Shown here piece by piece: positions 38,310 to 46,493 of a stretch of 49,351 nt of DNA (its first letter is position 1; each line of letters starts with the position of its first letter). Below the pieces are notes generated by a model. It had not been told where the DNA came from, searched no databases, and saw only the letters and a list, made by a program, of their open reading frames with translations. Made by a program: the position numbers and the translations under genes. This DNA is from an uncultured Sphingopyxis sp. (GTDB lineage: Bacteria > Pseudomonadota > Alphaproteobacteria > Sphingomonadales > Sphingomonadaceae): the NCBI GenBank assembly GCA_937957805.1, contig CALFXW010000224.1, forward strand, positions 1-49,351, read 5' to 3'.

Positions 38310-39094
38310 AATGCTCCCTCCCGCATCCAATCGCGCCAACCGTGCGGTGGAATATCCTCTACCCGCCGATGGTCGAGGGTAAGGCCCAGATCCACATACG
38401 CAAATAATTGCCGCTTCGCGTCCGCGTCTGCAATTGGCAGCACGACCAGACGGCGGTTCACCTTTTGCCGCCAGTTCATCCGCGCGGTATTTTCCTGCCC
38501 GACATAGCAGCCCTTGGTAAAGCTGACCCCGTGGAGTTCGGCTGCATTGCATTCGAGCCACAGCAGGCTGGCATCGCCCAATTCTGCCATCCCCTCCGCC
38601 ACGCCGAGCGACAGGCGGTGCACGCGCCATGCGGCATTTGCATTTATATTGCAGGAAGGTGGGGCATCGCCGTCGGGATTTTCGGCCAGCCAGCGATGGC
38701 CGAGCGCGGCAAGACGCGGGTCATGCTTCGCGCCTGCCACCCCCTCCAAAGCCCAATGGACGCCAATGCTGTCATCAACGCCAATCTGTATTGAGCGGCG
38801 TAGGCGATAGAGGGTCAGTTTGCGGACCAGCATGTCGGCGCGCGCGCGTTCGACGTCGATCAACATATCCGCGCCGCCCGCCGGGTCGGCCCAAACCAGC
38901 ATATCAAACTGACATTTACCCTGCGGGCTGAGCAAGGCGGCATAACAGGGCAGCGGCCCCGCCACATCATTGGAAAGCAGGCTTTGCAAAAACCCTGCCA
39001 CATCATCACCCGACAGGCGGACAATCGCACGATCCGTCAGCAGGGTTGCGGCGGGCAGGTTGGGCGCATCAACGGCGGGACTTGTTGCAGACAT
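38306..39094 (-). CDS. ygfZ: Folate-binding protein YgfZ
   Basis: The 262-residue protein is of the YgfZ/CAF17/GcvT-like kind, which uses tetrahydrofolate to help maintain certain Fe-S enzymes. The signature KGCYVGQENTARMNWR is present, with FLQSLLSNDVAGPLPCYAALLSPQGKCQFDMLVW in the N-terminal domain. The fold is complete, though short at the C-terminus. It is divergent from pyrC (22 bp apart) and coupled to the secreted protein downstream. Confidence 0.93.
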   Translation of the reverse strand: MSATSPAVDAPNLPAATLLTDRAIVRLSGDDVAGFLQSLLSNDVAGPLPCYAALLSPQGKCQFDMLVWADPAGGADMLIDVERARADMLVRKLTLYRLRRSIQIGVDDSIGVHWALEGVAGAKHDPRLAALGHRWLAENPDGDAPPSCNINANAAWRVHRLSLGVAEGMAELGDASLLWLECNAAELHGVSFTKGCYVGQENTARMNWRQKVNRRLVVLPIADADAKRQLFAYVDLGLTLDHRRVEDIPPHGWRDWMREGAL

Positions 39095-39116
39095 GGGCTA
39101 AGGCTAGTGCGGCGGC

Positions 39117-40181
39117 ATGCAAAAGTCACCTGCCAGCAGCATTTCACGCCTGACCATCGCCCGCCCTGACGACTGGCACCTGCACATCCGCGACGGCGAG
39201 ATGATGGCTGCCGTGCTGGCATATACGGCGCGCCAGTTCGCCCGCGCGATCATCATGCCCAATTTGCCCCGGCCGGTCGTGACCAGCGCCGATGCTGCCG
39301 CCTATCGGGAACGGATCATTGCCGCTTTGCCCCAGGGTGCGGACTTCACGCCGCTGATGACCGCATATCTGACCGATGGCAGCGATGCCGCCGACCTGAT
39401 TGCGGGGCATGGCGCGGGGATTTTGACCGCCGCCAAACTATATCCCGCGCACGCGACAACCGGCAGCCAGCATGGGGTGACCGACATAGGAGCGCTCTAC
39501 CCCATTTTTGCCGCGATGGAGAAAGCTGGGATGCCGCTCCTCCTCCATGGGGAGGTGACCGACCGCGAAGTTGATATTTTTGATCGCGAAGCCGTCTTTA
39601 TCGAACGGACATTGGTGCCGCTGGCGCGCGAATTTCCGGCGCTGCGCATCGTCCTTGAACATATTACCACGCGGCAGGCGGTCGATTTTGTCGATGCAGC
39701 AGGGGGCAATATCGCCGCCACCATCACCCCCCAGCACCTCCATATCAACCGCAATGCGATGTTTGATGGCGGCATTCGCCCCCATGCCTATTGCCTGCCG
39801 GTTGCCAAGCGGGAGGAACATCGCATCGCGCTCTGCCGCGCGGCGACAGGCGGGTCAGCCAAATATTTCCTCGGCACCGATTCGGCGCCGCATCTGGTCG
39901 GCGCGAAGGAGGCTGCGTGCGGCTGTGCGGGGATTTTCAACGCGCCCTTTGCGATCGAATCCTATATCCAGATTTTTGACGAGGCAGGGGCGCTCGAAAA
40001 ATTCGAAGCCTTTGCCAGCCTGAACGGCCCGGCCTTTTACCGTCTGCCGGTCAATGACGCGCGCATCACCATCGAACGCGGAGAAACACCCGTGCCCGCG
40101 CGCATCGATGCCGCGGGCAGCCACATCGTCCCCTTTCACGCTGGCGAAGTTTTGGGCTGGCGCATCGCCCCCCAGCTATAG
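39117..40181 (+). CDS. pyrC: Dihydroorotase, class II
   Basis: The 354-residue enzyme closes carbamoyl aspartate to dihydroorotate in pyrimidine synthesis. Zinc ligands appear in RPDDWHLHIRDG (HxH), the carboxylated Lys in AAKLYPAHATTGSQHG, His in MPLLLHGEVTD and IVLEHITTR, and the Asp in FLGTDSAPH. These, and the length, mark the E. coli type of class II. The last 46 bp overlap the end of rarD on the other strand. Confidence 0.96.
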   Translation: MQKSPASSISRLTIARPDDWHLHIRDGEMMAAVLAYTARQFARAIIMPNLPRPVVTSADAAAYRERIIAALPQGADFTPLMTAYLTDGSDAADLIAGHGAGILTAAKLYPAHATTGSQHGVTDIGALYPIFAAMEKAGMPLLLHGEVTDREVDIFDREAVFIERTLVPLAREFPALRIVLEHITTRQAVDFVDAAGGNIAATITPQHLHINRNAMFDGGIRPHAYCLPVAKREEHRIALCRAATGGSAKYFLGTDSAPHLVGAKEAACGCAGIFNAPFAIESYIQIFDEAGALEKFEAFASLNGPAFYRLPVNDARITIERGETPVPARIDAAGSHIVPFHAGEVLGWRIAPQL

Positions 40182-41050
40182 AGGCAGAGCGCGCCCCATA
40201 TCAGCGGAAAGGCGATTTTGTGGGCGAGCGTCAGATGTTCGCCATAGACGAACAGCCCCAACAATAATTGGATGCTCGGCCCGACATATTGCAACAAGCC
40301 CAGGGTGGACAGCGTCAGTCGCCGCGCCGCCGTCGCAAAGAGCAGCAGCGGAATGGCGGTAATCACACCGGCCAGCGGCAGCAAAATATGCTGGATACCG
40401 ACGCCAAAGGTCACTTCGCCACGCGCACCCCAATATAGCATCGCGGCAATGCCAAAGGGCATCAGCACCATCGTCTCAACACTCAGCCCGACCATTGGGC
40501 CGACCACCACCTGTTTGCGCACCAGCCCATAAAGCCCGAAACTGAGCGCGAGCAGGACGCTGATCCACATCGCGGAAAATGCCCCGATGCTGAGCACCGC
40601 GACACCAATTGCGGCCATCGCCACCGACAGCCATTGCGTCTGATTCAACCGTTCGCCGAGCAGGCTGCGCCCCAATAGCACGTTGAGCAGGGGAATGAGG
40701 AAATAGCCCAGACTGGCCGCCACCACCTGTTGGTGGAGCACCGCCCAAATATAGAGCAGCCAGTTAAAGGCGATGAGCAGTGCGCTGACGGTCAGCGCAC
40801 CGAGCAATTTTTTGTCGGTCATCGCCGCGCGAAATGCCGCCATCCGCCCGCGCAGCGCCAAAATGCAGAGCAGCAAAATCACCGACCATAATATCCGGTG
40901 CACAACGATTTGTTCGGGCGGCACGCCGGCGAGCATGTGGAAATAAACCGGCATGATGCCCCAAATGGCATAGGCCGCAAGCCCGGAAATCAGGCCGATT
41001 TTTGCTTCCCCGTCGATATGCGCGCTGGGCGCTGGATTTTGGTCGGCCAT
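40136..41050 (-). CDS. rarD: RarD, EamA-family transporter
   Basis: The 304-residue protein has ten predicted membrane helices in two EamA halves. RarD-specific words include GLAAYAIWGIMPVYFHML, EQIVVHRILWSVILL, LIAFNWLLYIWAVLHQQVVAASLGYFLIPLLNVLLG and GLLQYVGPSIQLLLGLFVYGE. It is an inner membrane permease of unknown substrate (named from chloramphenicol sensitivity). ATG 41050 (MADQNPAP) is preferred over 41068. Confidence 0.93.
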   Translation of the reverse strand: MADQNPAPSAHIDGEAKIGLISGLAAYAIWGIMPVYFHMLAGVPPEQIVVHRILWSVILLLCILALRGRMAAFRAAMTDKKLLGALTVSALLIAFNWLLYIWAVLHQQVVAASLGYFLIPLLNVLLGRSLLGERLNQTQWLSVAMAAIGVAVLSIGAFSAMWISVLLALSFGLYGLVRKQVVVGPMVGLSVETMVLMPFGIAAMLYWGARGEVTFGVGIQHILLPLAGVITAIPLLLFATAARRLTLSTLGLLQYVGPSIQLLLGLFVYGEHLTLAHKIAFPLIWGALCLYSWGAMRQPKTSPA

Positions 41051-41189
41051 GATGGCGGTGTCGCACACGCAATAAAATTACGCAACTGTCCCTATGGGGC
41101 ACAGCGTTTAACCTTATAATTGCCTTGCCGTTAACCAAAGCGATGCGCCAATATGCTAGCGACTGGACAATATGTTTCGGAGTTTGCCA

Positions 41190-41951
41190 ATGCCCGCCTA
41201 TCGCCGCCCCCTGTTGCTGTTGACATCGCTGGTCGCGCTTGCCGCGCTGGGTGCCTGCCGCAACCCCGAAGCCGCGCAGGTTTCCGAACAGCCCGATGGT
41301 CTGGCGAGCAATGATCCCGCCGTGCGCAGCGCGGTCAATGGCGACATCATGGTTGACCCTGCACGCACGGGGCAGAGCAATGCCGCAGCGGTTGCCAATG
41401 CCGCGCAACCAGGGAGCGGCGGGGTGCCCGCGCTTGCGGGTGGTGGCACGGCGGCGGATGCGATCGCCGATGCGCGCCGTGCGGTTGGCGGGCAGATGCT
41501 GCGCGCGCCCGCGCCCGGCCGCTATGAGGAAAATTGCGACAGCCGCTGCGAACAGGCGGCGGCGCCCCGTCCTGCAACGCTGGGCGGTCTCGCCCGCCAA
41601 CAGGGCGGCACGGGTTGCGGCGCGGACATTCGCTATGGCAATGAATGGGCCAGCCGCTTGCCACCAGCATTCGGGGTCTATCCGCGAGCCGCGCTCGTCG
41701 AAGCAGCAGGCGTTGCCAATGGCCGTTGCAATGTGCGCGTCGTCAATTTCCAGAGCCGCGCCGACATGCAGTCGATCCTCGATTATTATTATACGCAGGC
41801 GCAGCGCGCCGGTTACAGCGCCGAACATCTGTTGCGCGGCAATGAACATTATCTGGGCGGGACGCGCGGCGACGAAGCCTTTGTCATCATGGCACGCCAG
41901 ATGGCGGGCGGCATTGTCGATGTCGATCTGATCGCCTCTGGCGGGCGGTAA
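41190..41951 (+). CDS. Lipoprotein of unknown function
   Basis: The 253-residue protein has a lipoprotein signal (RRPLLLLTSLVALAALGAC). An Ala/Gly-rich linker follows (to about residue 110), then a compact C-terminal domain: GADIRYGNEWASRLPPAFGVYPRAALVEAAGVANGRCNVRVVNFQSRADMQSILDYYYTQAQRAGYSAEH. This resembles small envelope proteins with a PASTA-like or DUF-type alpha/beta end, but I cannot name it. ATG 41190 has GGAG 8 nt upstream and is preferred over 41172. Confidence 0.82.
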   Translation: MPAYRRPLLLLTSLVALAALGACRNPEAAQVSEQPDGLASNDPAVRSAVNGDIMVDPARTGQSNAAAVANAAQPGSGGVPALAGGGTAADAIADARRAVGGQMLRAPAPGRYEENCDSRCEQAAAPRPATLGGLARQQGGTGCGADIRYGNEWASRLPPAFGVYPRAALVEAAGVANGRCNVRVVNFQSRADMQSILDYYYTQAQRAGYSAEHLLRGNEHYLGGTRGDEAFVIMARQMAGGIVDVDLIASGGR

Positions 41952-41959
41952 GCTTGTTC

Positions 41960-42235
41960 TTAGTTTAGCGCGCCAAGCGGGGTTGCGGCATCAAGCGTAA
42001 GCAGCCGCTCCACCTCGCGCCAATGGCAGAAATGCCAACCATTGTCGGCACGACGGGCGATGTCGGCGCGCAGCCGCGCCGCGCCCGGTGCATCAGCTTC
42101 AAATTCCGCCTGCAATGCCGCCGCCGCTTCGACGACGGCTGCCCCGCCATGAAAAGGCGGGGTTACAGGCGCGCGCGCACCTGCTGCCCCCAAAATGTCG
42201 AACAAGGGGGCGGGCGGAATTTGATTGCTGATCAT
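41960..42235 (-). CDS. Small hypothetical protein of 91 residues
   Basis: The protein reads MISNQIPPAPLFDILGAAGA and ends GWHFCHWREVERLLTLDAATPLGALN. It is soluble, Ala-rich and helical in the middle (VEAAAALQAEFEADAPGAARLRADIARRADNG). I do not recognise a family. It fills the gap between two plus-strand genes on the opposite strand, with a normal codon pattern, so it is probably real. Confidence 0.65.
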   Translation of the reverse strand: MISNQIPPAPLFDILGAAGARAPVTPPFHGGAAVVEAAAALQAEFEADAPGAARLRADIARRADNGWHFCHWREVERLLTLDAATPLGALN

Positions 42236-42337
42236 GCAATGCCCTTAGCCGCGCATATCCCAACTTCACCCCACCAATTTGGGTAAACGGCGGGACAACC
42301 ATCCCCCCTTTGCAGCGCCGCACGCCGCGCCTATGCT

Positions 42338-43696
42338 ATGGCCATGCGCAAGAAAATCCTGCTCGCCGTGTTGGTCGTCCTCCTTGCAGGGGCTGGCTAT
42401 ATTTATTGGCAGACCCGGCCCGATGTGGCGCGGCTATCCAATGCCGAACTGACCGGACGGGTGCCTGTGCTGTCCAGCCCGCGCCCGCAAGCCTTTCCGA
42501 CGGTCAATATTGCCCCCGCCGTGGGCTGGTCGGGCAATGGCGCACCAGTCGCCGCGCCGGGCCTTAGCGTTGTGGCGTTCGCCAGCGGGCTTGACCACCC
42601 GCGCAATTTGCTGGTGCTGCCCAATGGCGATGTGCTGGTCGCCGAAAGCAATTCGCCGCCGCGCGCTGGTGGCGGCATCACCGGCTGGTTTGCGCGGCGC
42701 ATTTTGGGTGAGGCTGGGGCGGCGGTGCCATCTGCCAACCGCATCACGCTGCTGCGCGATGGCGATGGTGATGGCGTGGCAGAGGTAAAGCGCCCCATCA
42801 TCACCGGCCTCAACAGCCCGAGCGGCATGGCATTGGTGGGCAGCACACTCTACATCGCCAACACCGACGCGCTGGTTGCCTATGATTTTGACATTGCCAC
42901 AGGGTCGGTACGTGGCGCGGCGCGCAAGATATTGGATCTGCCAGCGCGCGGCCCCAATAATCATTGGGCAAAATCAATGGTGGCGAGCGCGGATGGCAAC
43001 ATATTGTACATCGCCATCGGTTCGAACAGCAATATCGGCGAAGGCGGGATGGCGTGGGAACGCGGACGCGCGCGCATTTTGGAAGTGCGCCCCGGGCAAA
43101 ATTACCACCGCAGCTATGCAGAGGGGCTGCGCAATCCGTCCGGCCTCGCCATCGACCCGGATACCGGCCATTTATGGGCCAATGTCAACGAACGCGACAT
43201 GCTGGGTTCGGACATGGTGCCCGATTATCTGACCGAAGTGTCGCTGGGCGATTTTTATGGCTGGCCCTGGTATTATTGGGGCGGTTTCGTCGATGATCGG
43301 GTGAAAGAGCAGGATTATGACGACCGTCGCCAATATGTCGTTCGGCCTGATTATGCGCTGGGCGCGCATGTCGCTCCCTTGGGGATGAGCTTTGCCAATG
43401 GGGCGAACCTTGGCCCCAGTTTTTCCAAGGGCATGTTCGTCGCGCTTCACGGTTCGTGGAACCGCGCGCCGCGCGCGGGCTATAAAGTGGTGTTTGTGCC
43501 CTTTAGCGCAGAGGGGGAGCCGCTCGACGCGCTGCCGATCGATATTTTGACGGGCTTTGTGAATGGTGCAGGCCAAGCGATGGGCCGGCCCGCTGATGCC
43601 AAGGTGGCGCGCGATGGCGCGCTGCTTATCGCCGATGATGTGGGCAACCGCATCTGGCGGGTCAGCCGCGCGGCGACGCGGCAATCCAGTTTTTGA
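42338..43696 (+). CDS. PQQ-dependent sugar (sorbosone) dehydrogenase family protein
   Basis: The 452-residue protein has an N-terminal membrane anchor (KILLAVLVVLLAGAGYIYW) followed by a six-bladed beta-propeller. Typical words are FASGLDHPRNLLVLPNGDVLVAES, NSPSGMALVGSTLYIANTDALVAYDF, RGRARILEVRPGQNYHRSYAEGLRNPSGLAIDPDTGHLW, LGDFYGWPWYYWGG, HVAPLGMSFANG and RDGALLIADDVGNRIWRVS. It is likely a periplasmic oxidoreductase; cofactor and substrate are by family only. A cluster of dispersed repeats follows it. Confidence 0.88.
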   Translation: MAMRKKILLAVLVVLLAGAGYIYWQTRPDVARLSNAELTGRVPVLSSPRPQAFPTVNIAPAVGWSGNGAPVAAPGLSVVAFASGLDHPRNLLVLPNGDVLVAESNSPPRAGGGITGWFARRILGEAGAAVPSANRITLLRDGDGDGVAEVKRPIITGLNSPSGMALVGSTLYIANTDALVAYDFDIATGSVRGAARKILDLPARGPNNHWAKSMVASADGNILYIAIGSNSNIGEGGMAWERGRARILEVRPGQNYHRSYAEGLRNPSGLAIDPDTGHLWANVNERDMLGSDMVPDYLTEVSLGDFYGWPWYYWGGFVDDRVKEQDYDDRRQYVVRPDYALGAHVAPLGMSFANGANLGPSFSKGMFVALHGSWNRAPRAGYKVVFVPFSAEGEPLDALPIDILTGFVNGAGQAMGRPADAKVARDGALLIADDVGNRIWRVSRAATRQSSF

Positions 43697-43734
43697 TCCC
43701 TGCATAGGCCGGGGACATCGTGTCCATATTCGTC

Positions 43735-43754
43735 ATTCCGGCGAAGGCCGGAAT
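43735..43754. repeat. Extragenic palindrome ATTCCGGC-GAAG-GCCGGAAT
   Basis: A perfect 8-bp inverted repeat with a 4-bp centre, preceded by CGTC and followed by CC. This matches the common TCATTCCGGCGAAGGCCGGAAT repeat of alphaproteobacteria, recalled from general knowledge. Confidence 0.75.
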
Positions 43755-43861
43755 CCGGCAAAAGGAAAATACCCACCCCTGACCCCCTCCCGTAAACGGT
43801 GGGGGGATATCCCTCTCGCCTCTCTCGCGAAACATGGCTCAAACGCACTGCCTGACCATGG

Positions 43862-43882
43862 ATGCTGAAATAAATTCAGCAT
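43862..43882. repeat. Extragenic palindrome ATGCTGAA-TTCAGCAT
   Basis: A perfect 8-bp inverted repeat around ATAAA, followed by GACGAG. It matches a second kind of dispersed repeat known in sphingomonads. Confidence 0.75.
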
Positions 43883-43902
43883 GACGAGAACAATAACCGT
43901 TC

Positions 43903-43924
43903 GTGTCGAGCGAAGTCGAGACAC
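43903..43924. repeat. Extragenic repeat GTGTCGAGCGAAGTCGAGAC
   Basis: GTGTC and GACAC bound an imperfect palindrome around GCGAAG, a third repeat type often seen between genes in this group of bacteria. Confidence 0.7.
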
Positions 43925-43990
43925 ATATGCGCTTGCCCCCCCGGCCGCTATGCGGCGGTTCCCCTCCGCCACGGGGCGAGGATTTAGGGC

Positions 43991-45097
43991 CTAAACGCGC
44001 ATGGGCATCAGCACATATAAGGCTGGGGATTTCTCATCCTCCCGGATCAGGGTCGGGGCGGATGCGTCGGCCAAATGCAATTCGACATGGTCTGAATCAA
44101 TCTGATCGATAATATCCTTTAGGTATCGGGCGTTAAACCCAACCTCCATCGGGCCGGAACCATAGCTGGCGGACAATTCCTCCGCCGCCGTGCCATTTTC
44201 AGGGCTGGTCACCGACAGGGTCACCTTGTCGGTATCCAGCGACATTTTCACCGCGCGCGTTTTATCGCTGGCGATGGTGGCAACGCGGTCAACCCCGGCG
44301 GCAAAGCTTTTGGGGTCGAGCCGCAATAATTTGTCATTACTGGTCGGGATGACGCGGGTATAATCGGGAAAGGTGCCGTCGATCAGTTTCGATGTCAGCA
44401 CCGCGCTGCCGATGGTGAAGCGGATTTTATTGGGCGACAGGTCAATCTGGACGCGCCCTTCGCCCGCTTCGGACAGTAATTTTTGCAATTCGCCAACGCA
44501 TTTGCGGGGGATGATGACATCGCTCATCCCCTGCGCCCCTTCGGGCAGCGCCAGCGTATAGCGCGCCAGCCGGTGCCCGTCGGTCGCCGCCGCGCGCAAC
44601 ACATCATCCGCCACGTGGAGGAATATGCCGTTCAGATAATAGCGCGTTTCCTCGGTCGAAATCGCAAAGCGAGTCTTTTCGATGATCGCCAGCACGTCCT
44701 TGACGCCCAGTTCGAAGCTGGTCGGCAATTCCCCCTCTGCAATCACGGGGAAATCATCGCGCGGCAGGGTTTTGAGCTTGGACTGGTATCGGCCCGCGCG
44801 CACGAGCATTTCACCATCGGCGGCGGCGAGGCTGACCTCGCTCCCCTCCGGCAATTTGCGCGCAATCTCGAACAGCAGGTGCGCTGACACGGTGGTAGCG
44901 CCCGGCGTTTCCACCTTTGCCTCCACCGATTCGACAATCTGCATATCAAGGTCGGTGGCCATGACGCGAATGACGCTGTTGTCGATTGCTTCAATCAACA
45001 CATTGGACAGGATGGGGATGGTGTTACGCTTTTCCACCACCGATTGGACATGGCCCAAACAGCGTAGCAGCACCGCGCGTTCAATCTTCGCCTGCAT
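43991..45097 (-). CDS. dnaN: DNA polymerase III beta subunit (sliding clamp)
   Basis: The 368-residue protein starts MQAKIERAVLLRCLGHVQSVVEKRNTIPILSNVLIEA and has three clamp domains, with TDLDMQIVES, KFRFAISTEETRYYLNGIFLH-like KTRFAISTEETRYYLNG, LIDGTFPDYTRVIP, and the C-terminal YVLMPMRV. It forms the dimeric ring that tethers DNA polymerase III. No dnaA or recF lies beside it, so it is outside the classical replication cluster, as in many alphaproteobacteria. Two strong palindromes lie upstream of its start. Confidence 0.97.
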   Translation of the reverse strand: MQAKIERAVLLRCLGHVQSVVEKRNTIPILSNVLIEAIDNSVIRVMATDLDMQIVESVEAKVETPGATTVSAHLLFEIARKLPEGSEVSLAAADGEMLVRAGRYQSKLKTLPRDDFPVIAEGELPTSFELGVKDVLAIIEKTRFAISTEETRYYLNGIFLHVADDVLRAAATDGHRLARYTLALPEGAQGMSDVIIPRKCVGELQKLLSEAGEGRVQIDLSPNKIRFTIGSAVLTSKLIDGTFPDYTRVIPTSNDKLLRLDPKSFAAGVDRVATIASDKTRAVKMSLDTDKVTLSVTSPENGTAAEELSASYGSGPMEVGFNARYLKDIIDQIDSDHVELHLADASAPTLIREDEKSPALYVLMPMRV

Positions 45098-45224
45098 AGA
45101 TTCAGCTATTCCCTATCATTTCGACCCGTCGCTGCCGGATCAAACCCCCATAAACCCCGGTAAGGCGGCGTTGGTGGCTTGACCGATTCCCGCACCTCAC
45201 CCAGAGCATCCTTAGAGTCGGATT

Positions 45225-45293
45225 CGAAATTCGTCCACGCACGAATTTCGGGTGCGGGCCGGAGCAGAATCATCCGAAACGATCGTTTCGGAT
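45225..45293. repeat. Pair of strong palindromes upstream of dnaN
   Basis: CGAAATTCGT (45225-45234) and ACGAATTTCG (45241-45250) form a perfect 10-bp stem with a 6-bp loop. A perfect 22-bp palindrome starting ATCCGAAACGA lies at 45272-45293. Together they look like one compound extragenic repeat between dnaN and the phosphatase gene. Confidence 0.75.
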
Positions 45294-45343
45294 ATGGCCT
45301 GTATAGCGCGTGAGGCAATATAAACGGCAGGGAGCAGGTGCAT

Positions 45344-45982
45344 ATGGCAAAGGCGGGGCGCATGTTCATCGCGCGGCATGGCGAAACGATTTTTAACGCC
45401 GTCGGCCGGATGCAGGGTGATGGACAAATCCACACCCCGCTGACCCGGCGCGGCTTTGGCCAAGCCGACAAAATGGGCGCGGCGCTCGCCCAATGGTTGG
45501 GGACGCATCAGGCGCTCGAACTTTGGTGTTCGCCCGCCGGACGCGCGCAGCAGACATTGTCGGTGATGGCCGAACATATTGGCGCCGACTGGCACCAGCG
45601 CCACGTCGATGCGCGGTTGAATGAAATAAATGTCGGCAGTTGGACGGGGCAGAATTATGCCGAAATCCGTACAGAAATCGGTGATTTTGTCTGCACGCGA
45701 ACCGGCCTGTTTACCCAGACCGCCCCGGATGGGGAGGATTATCCGGCGGTCGCGGCGCGGCTGCGCGACTGGCTGGCGGGGCTGGATGCGGTGGGTGCCG
45801 ACCGGCTGGTGGTGATGCACGGCATGTCGAGCCGGGTGCTGCGCGGGGTCATGCTGGGGTTGGAACCCGACCGTCGATTCGGCGTGCCGGTGGCCGAAGG
45901 GCTGCCGCAGGGAACGCTGGTAATGATCGGCGGTGGTCAGGAACAAATCATCCGACTGGATGCGACAGGCACCGTCGAATGA
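45344..45982 (+). CDS. Histidine phosphatase family protein
   Basis: The 212-residue protein has the phosphoglycerate mutase-like fold: catalytic FIARHGETIFNAVGRMQGDGQIHTPLTRRGFGQA (RHG motif), LWCSPAGRAQQT, LNEINVGSWTGQNY and the second catalytic His in VVMHGMSSRVLRG. The substrate is unknown. GTG 45338 and ATG 45344 are both possible. GGGAG precedes at good distance to ATG 45344. It overlaps the next gene by ATGA, beginning a run of coupled genes to 48907. Confidence 0.92.
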   Translation: MAKAGRMFIARHGETIFNAVGRMQGDGQIHTPLTRRGFGQADKMGAALAQWLGTHQALELWCSPAGRAQQTLSVMAEHIGADWHQRHVDARLNEINVGSWTGQNYAEIRTEIGDFVCTRTGLFTQTAPDGEDYPAVAARLRDWLAGLDAVGADRLVVMHGMSSRVLRGVMLGLEPDRRFGVPVAEGLPQGTLVMIGGGQEQIIRLDATGTVE

Positions 45983-46452
45983 AATTGGCGCGCACCACTC
46001 TGCTGGCGGCGGCCACCATCCTGTCCACAACGGCCTTTGCGCGCGATGCATTGGGCAGCTATGGGCAATGGGTAGCCTTTCACGACCCGGTGAGCGGTAA
46101 TTTGCCACGCCGTTGTTTCGCCATTGCGGAGCCTGAGGGGGCGGGGGTCGCGCAATATGCGACGATCAGTTTCTGGCCGACAGCACGCGTGCGCGGACAA
46201 ATCTATTTCCGCCTAGCGCGCAACGTCGCTGCGGGGGAATTGGTGTCGCTCGACCTTGGCGGACGGCGATTTGAACTGGCGGCGCGCGGCAATGGCGCAT
46301 GGGCGCGCGATGCGCGGATGGATGCGGCGATTGTCGCCGCGCTGCGGTCGAGTGCAACCATGCGGCTGTCGGTCGGGCGGGGCAGCAGCATTTGGCCATT
46401 ATCGGGCGCCGCCAGCGCGATTGACGCTGCGGCATTGGGTTGCGCGCGCTAA
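45979..46452 (+). CDS. Secreted protein resembling invasion-associated locus B (IalB)
   Basis: The 157-residue protein has a signal peptide (MKLARTTLLAAATILSTTAFA). A domain follows with YGQWVAFHDPVSGNLPRRCFAIAEP, QIYFRLAR, FELAARGNGAWARDARMDAAIVAALRSSATMRLSV and LSGAASAIDAAALGCAR. Two cysteines (RRCF and LGCAR) and the WARDxxMDAAIVAALR segment recall IalB-type periplasmic proteins. The match is weak and made from memory. It is coupled to the phosphatase gene (ATGA) and followed by rlmN. Confidence 0.75.
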   Translation: MKLARTTLLAAATILSTTAFARDALGSYGQWVAFHDPVSGNLPRRCFAIAEPEGAGVAQYATISFWPTARVRGQIYFRLARNVAAGELVSLDLGGRRFELAARGNGAWARDARMDAAIVAALRSSATMRLSVGRGSSIWPLSGAASAIDAAALGCAR

Positions 46453-46493
46453 CGCATTGGAAATGGCGGGCGCTTTGCCCTATAGGCCGCGCC

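Larger units (their letters stand above)
43697..43990. other. Intergenic cluster of dispersed repeats
   Basis: There is no gene in this stretch. It holds three short palindromic repeats (separate entries) plus pieces such as CTGACCCCCTCCCG and a C-rich stretch near 43936, all like sequences scattered widely in sphingomonad genomes. TTTAGGGCCTAAA (43983-43995) covers the dnaN stop. Confidence 0.6.

Noticed and set aside
43690..43990. Possible CRISPR-like array in the repeat cluster
   Set aside because: The repeats differ from each other in sequence and spacing and no cas genes are present.
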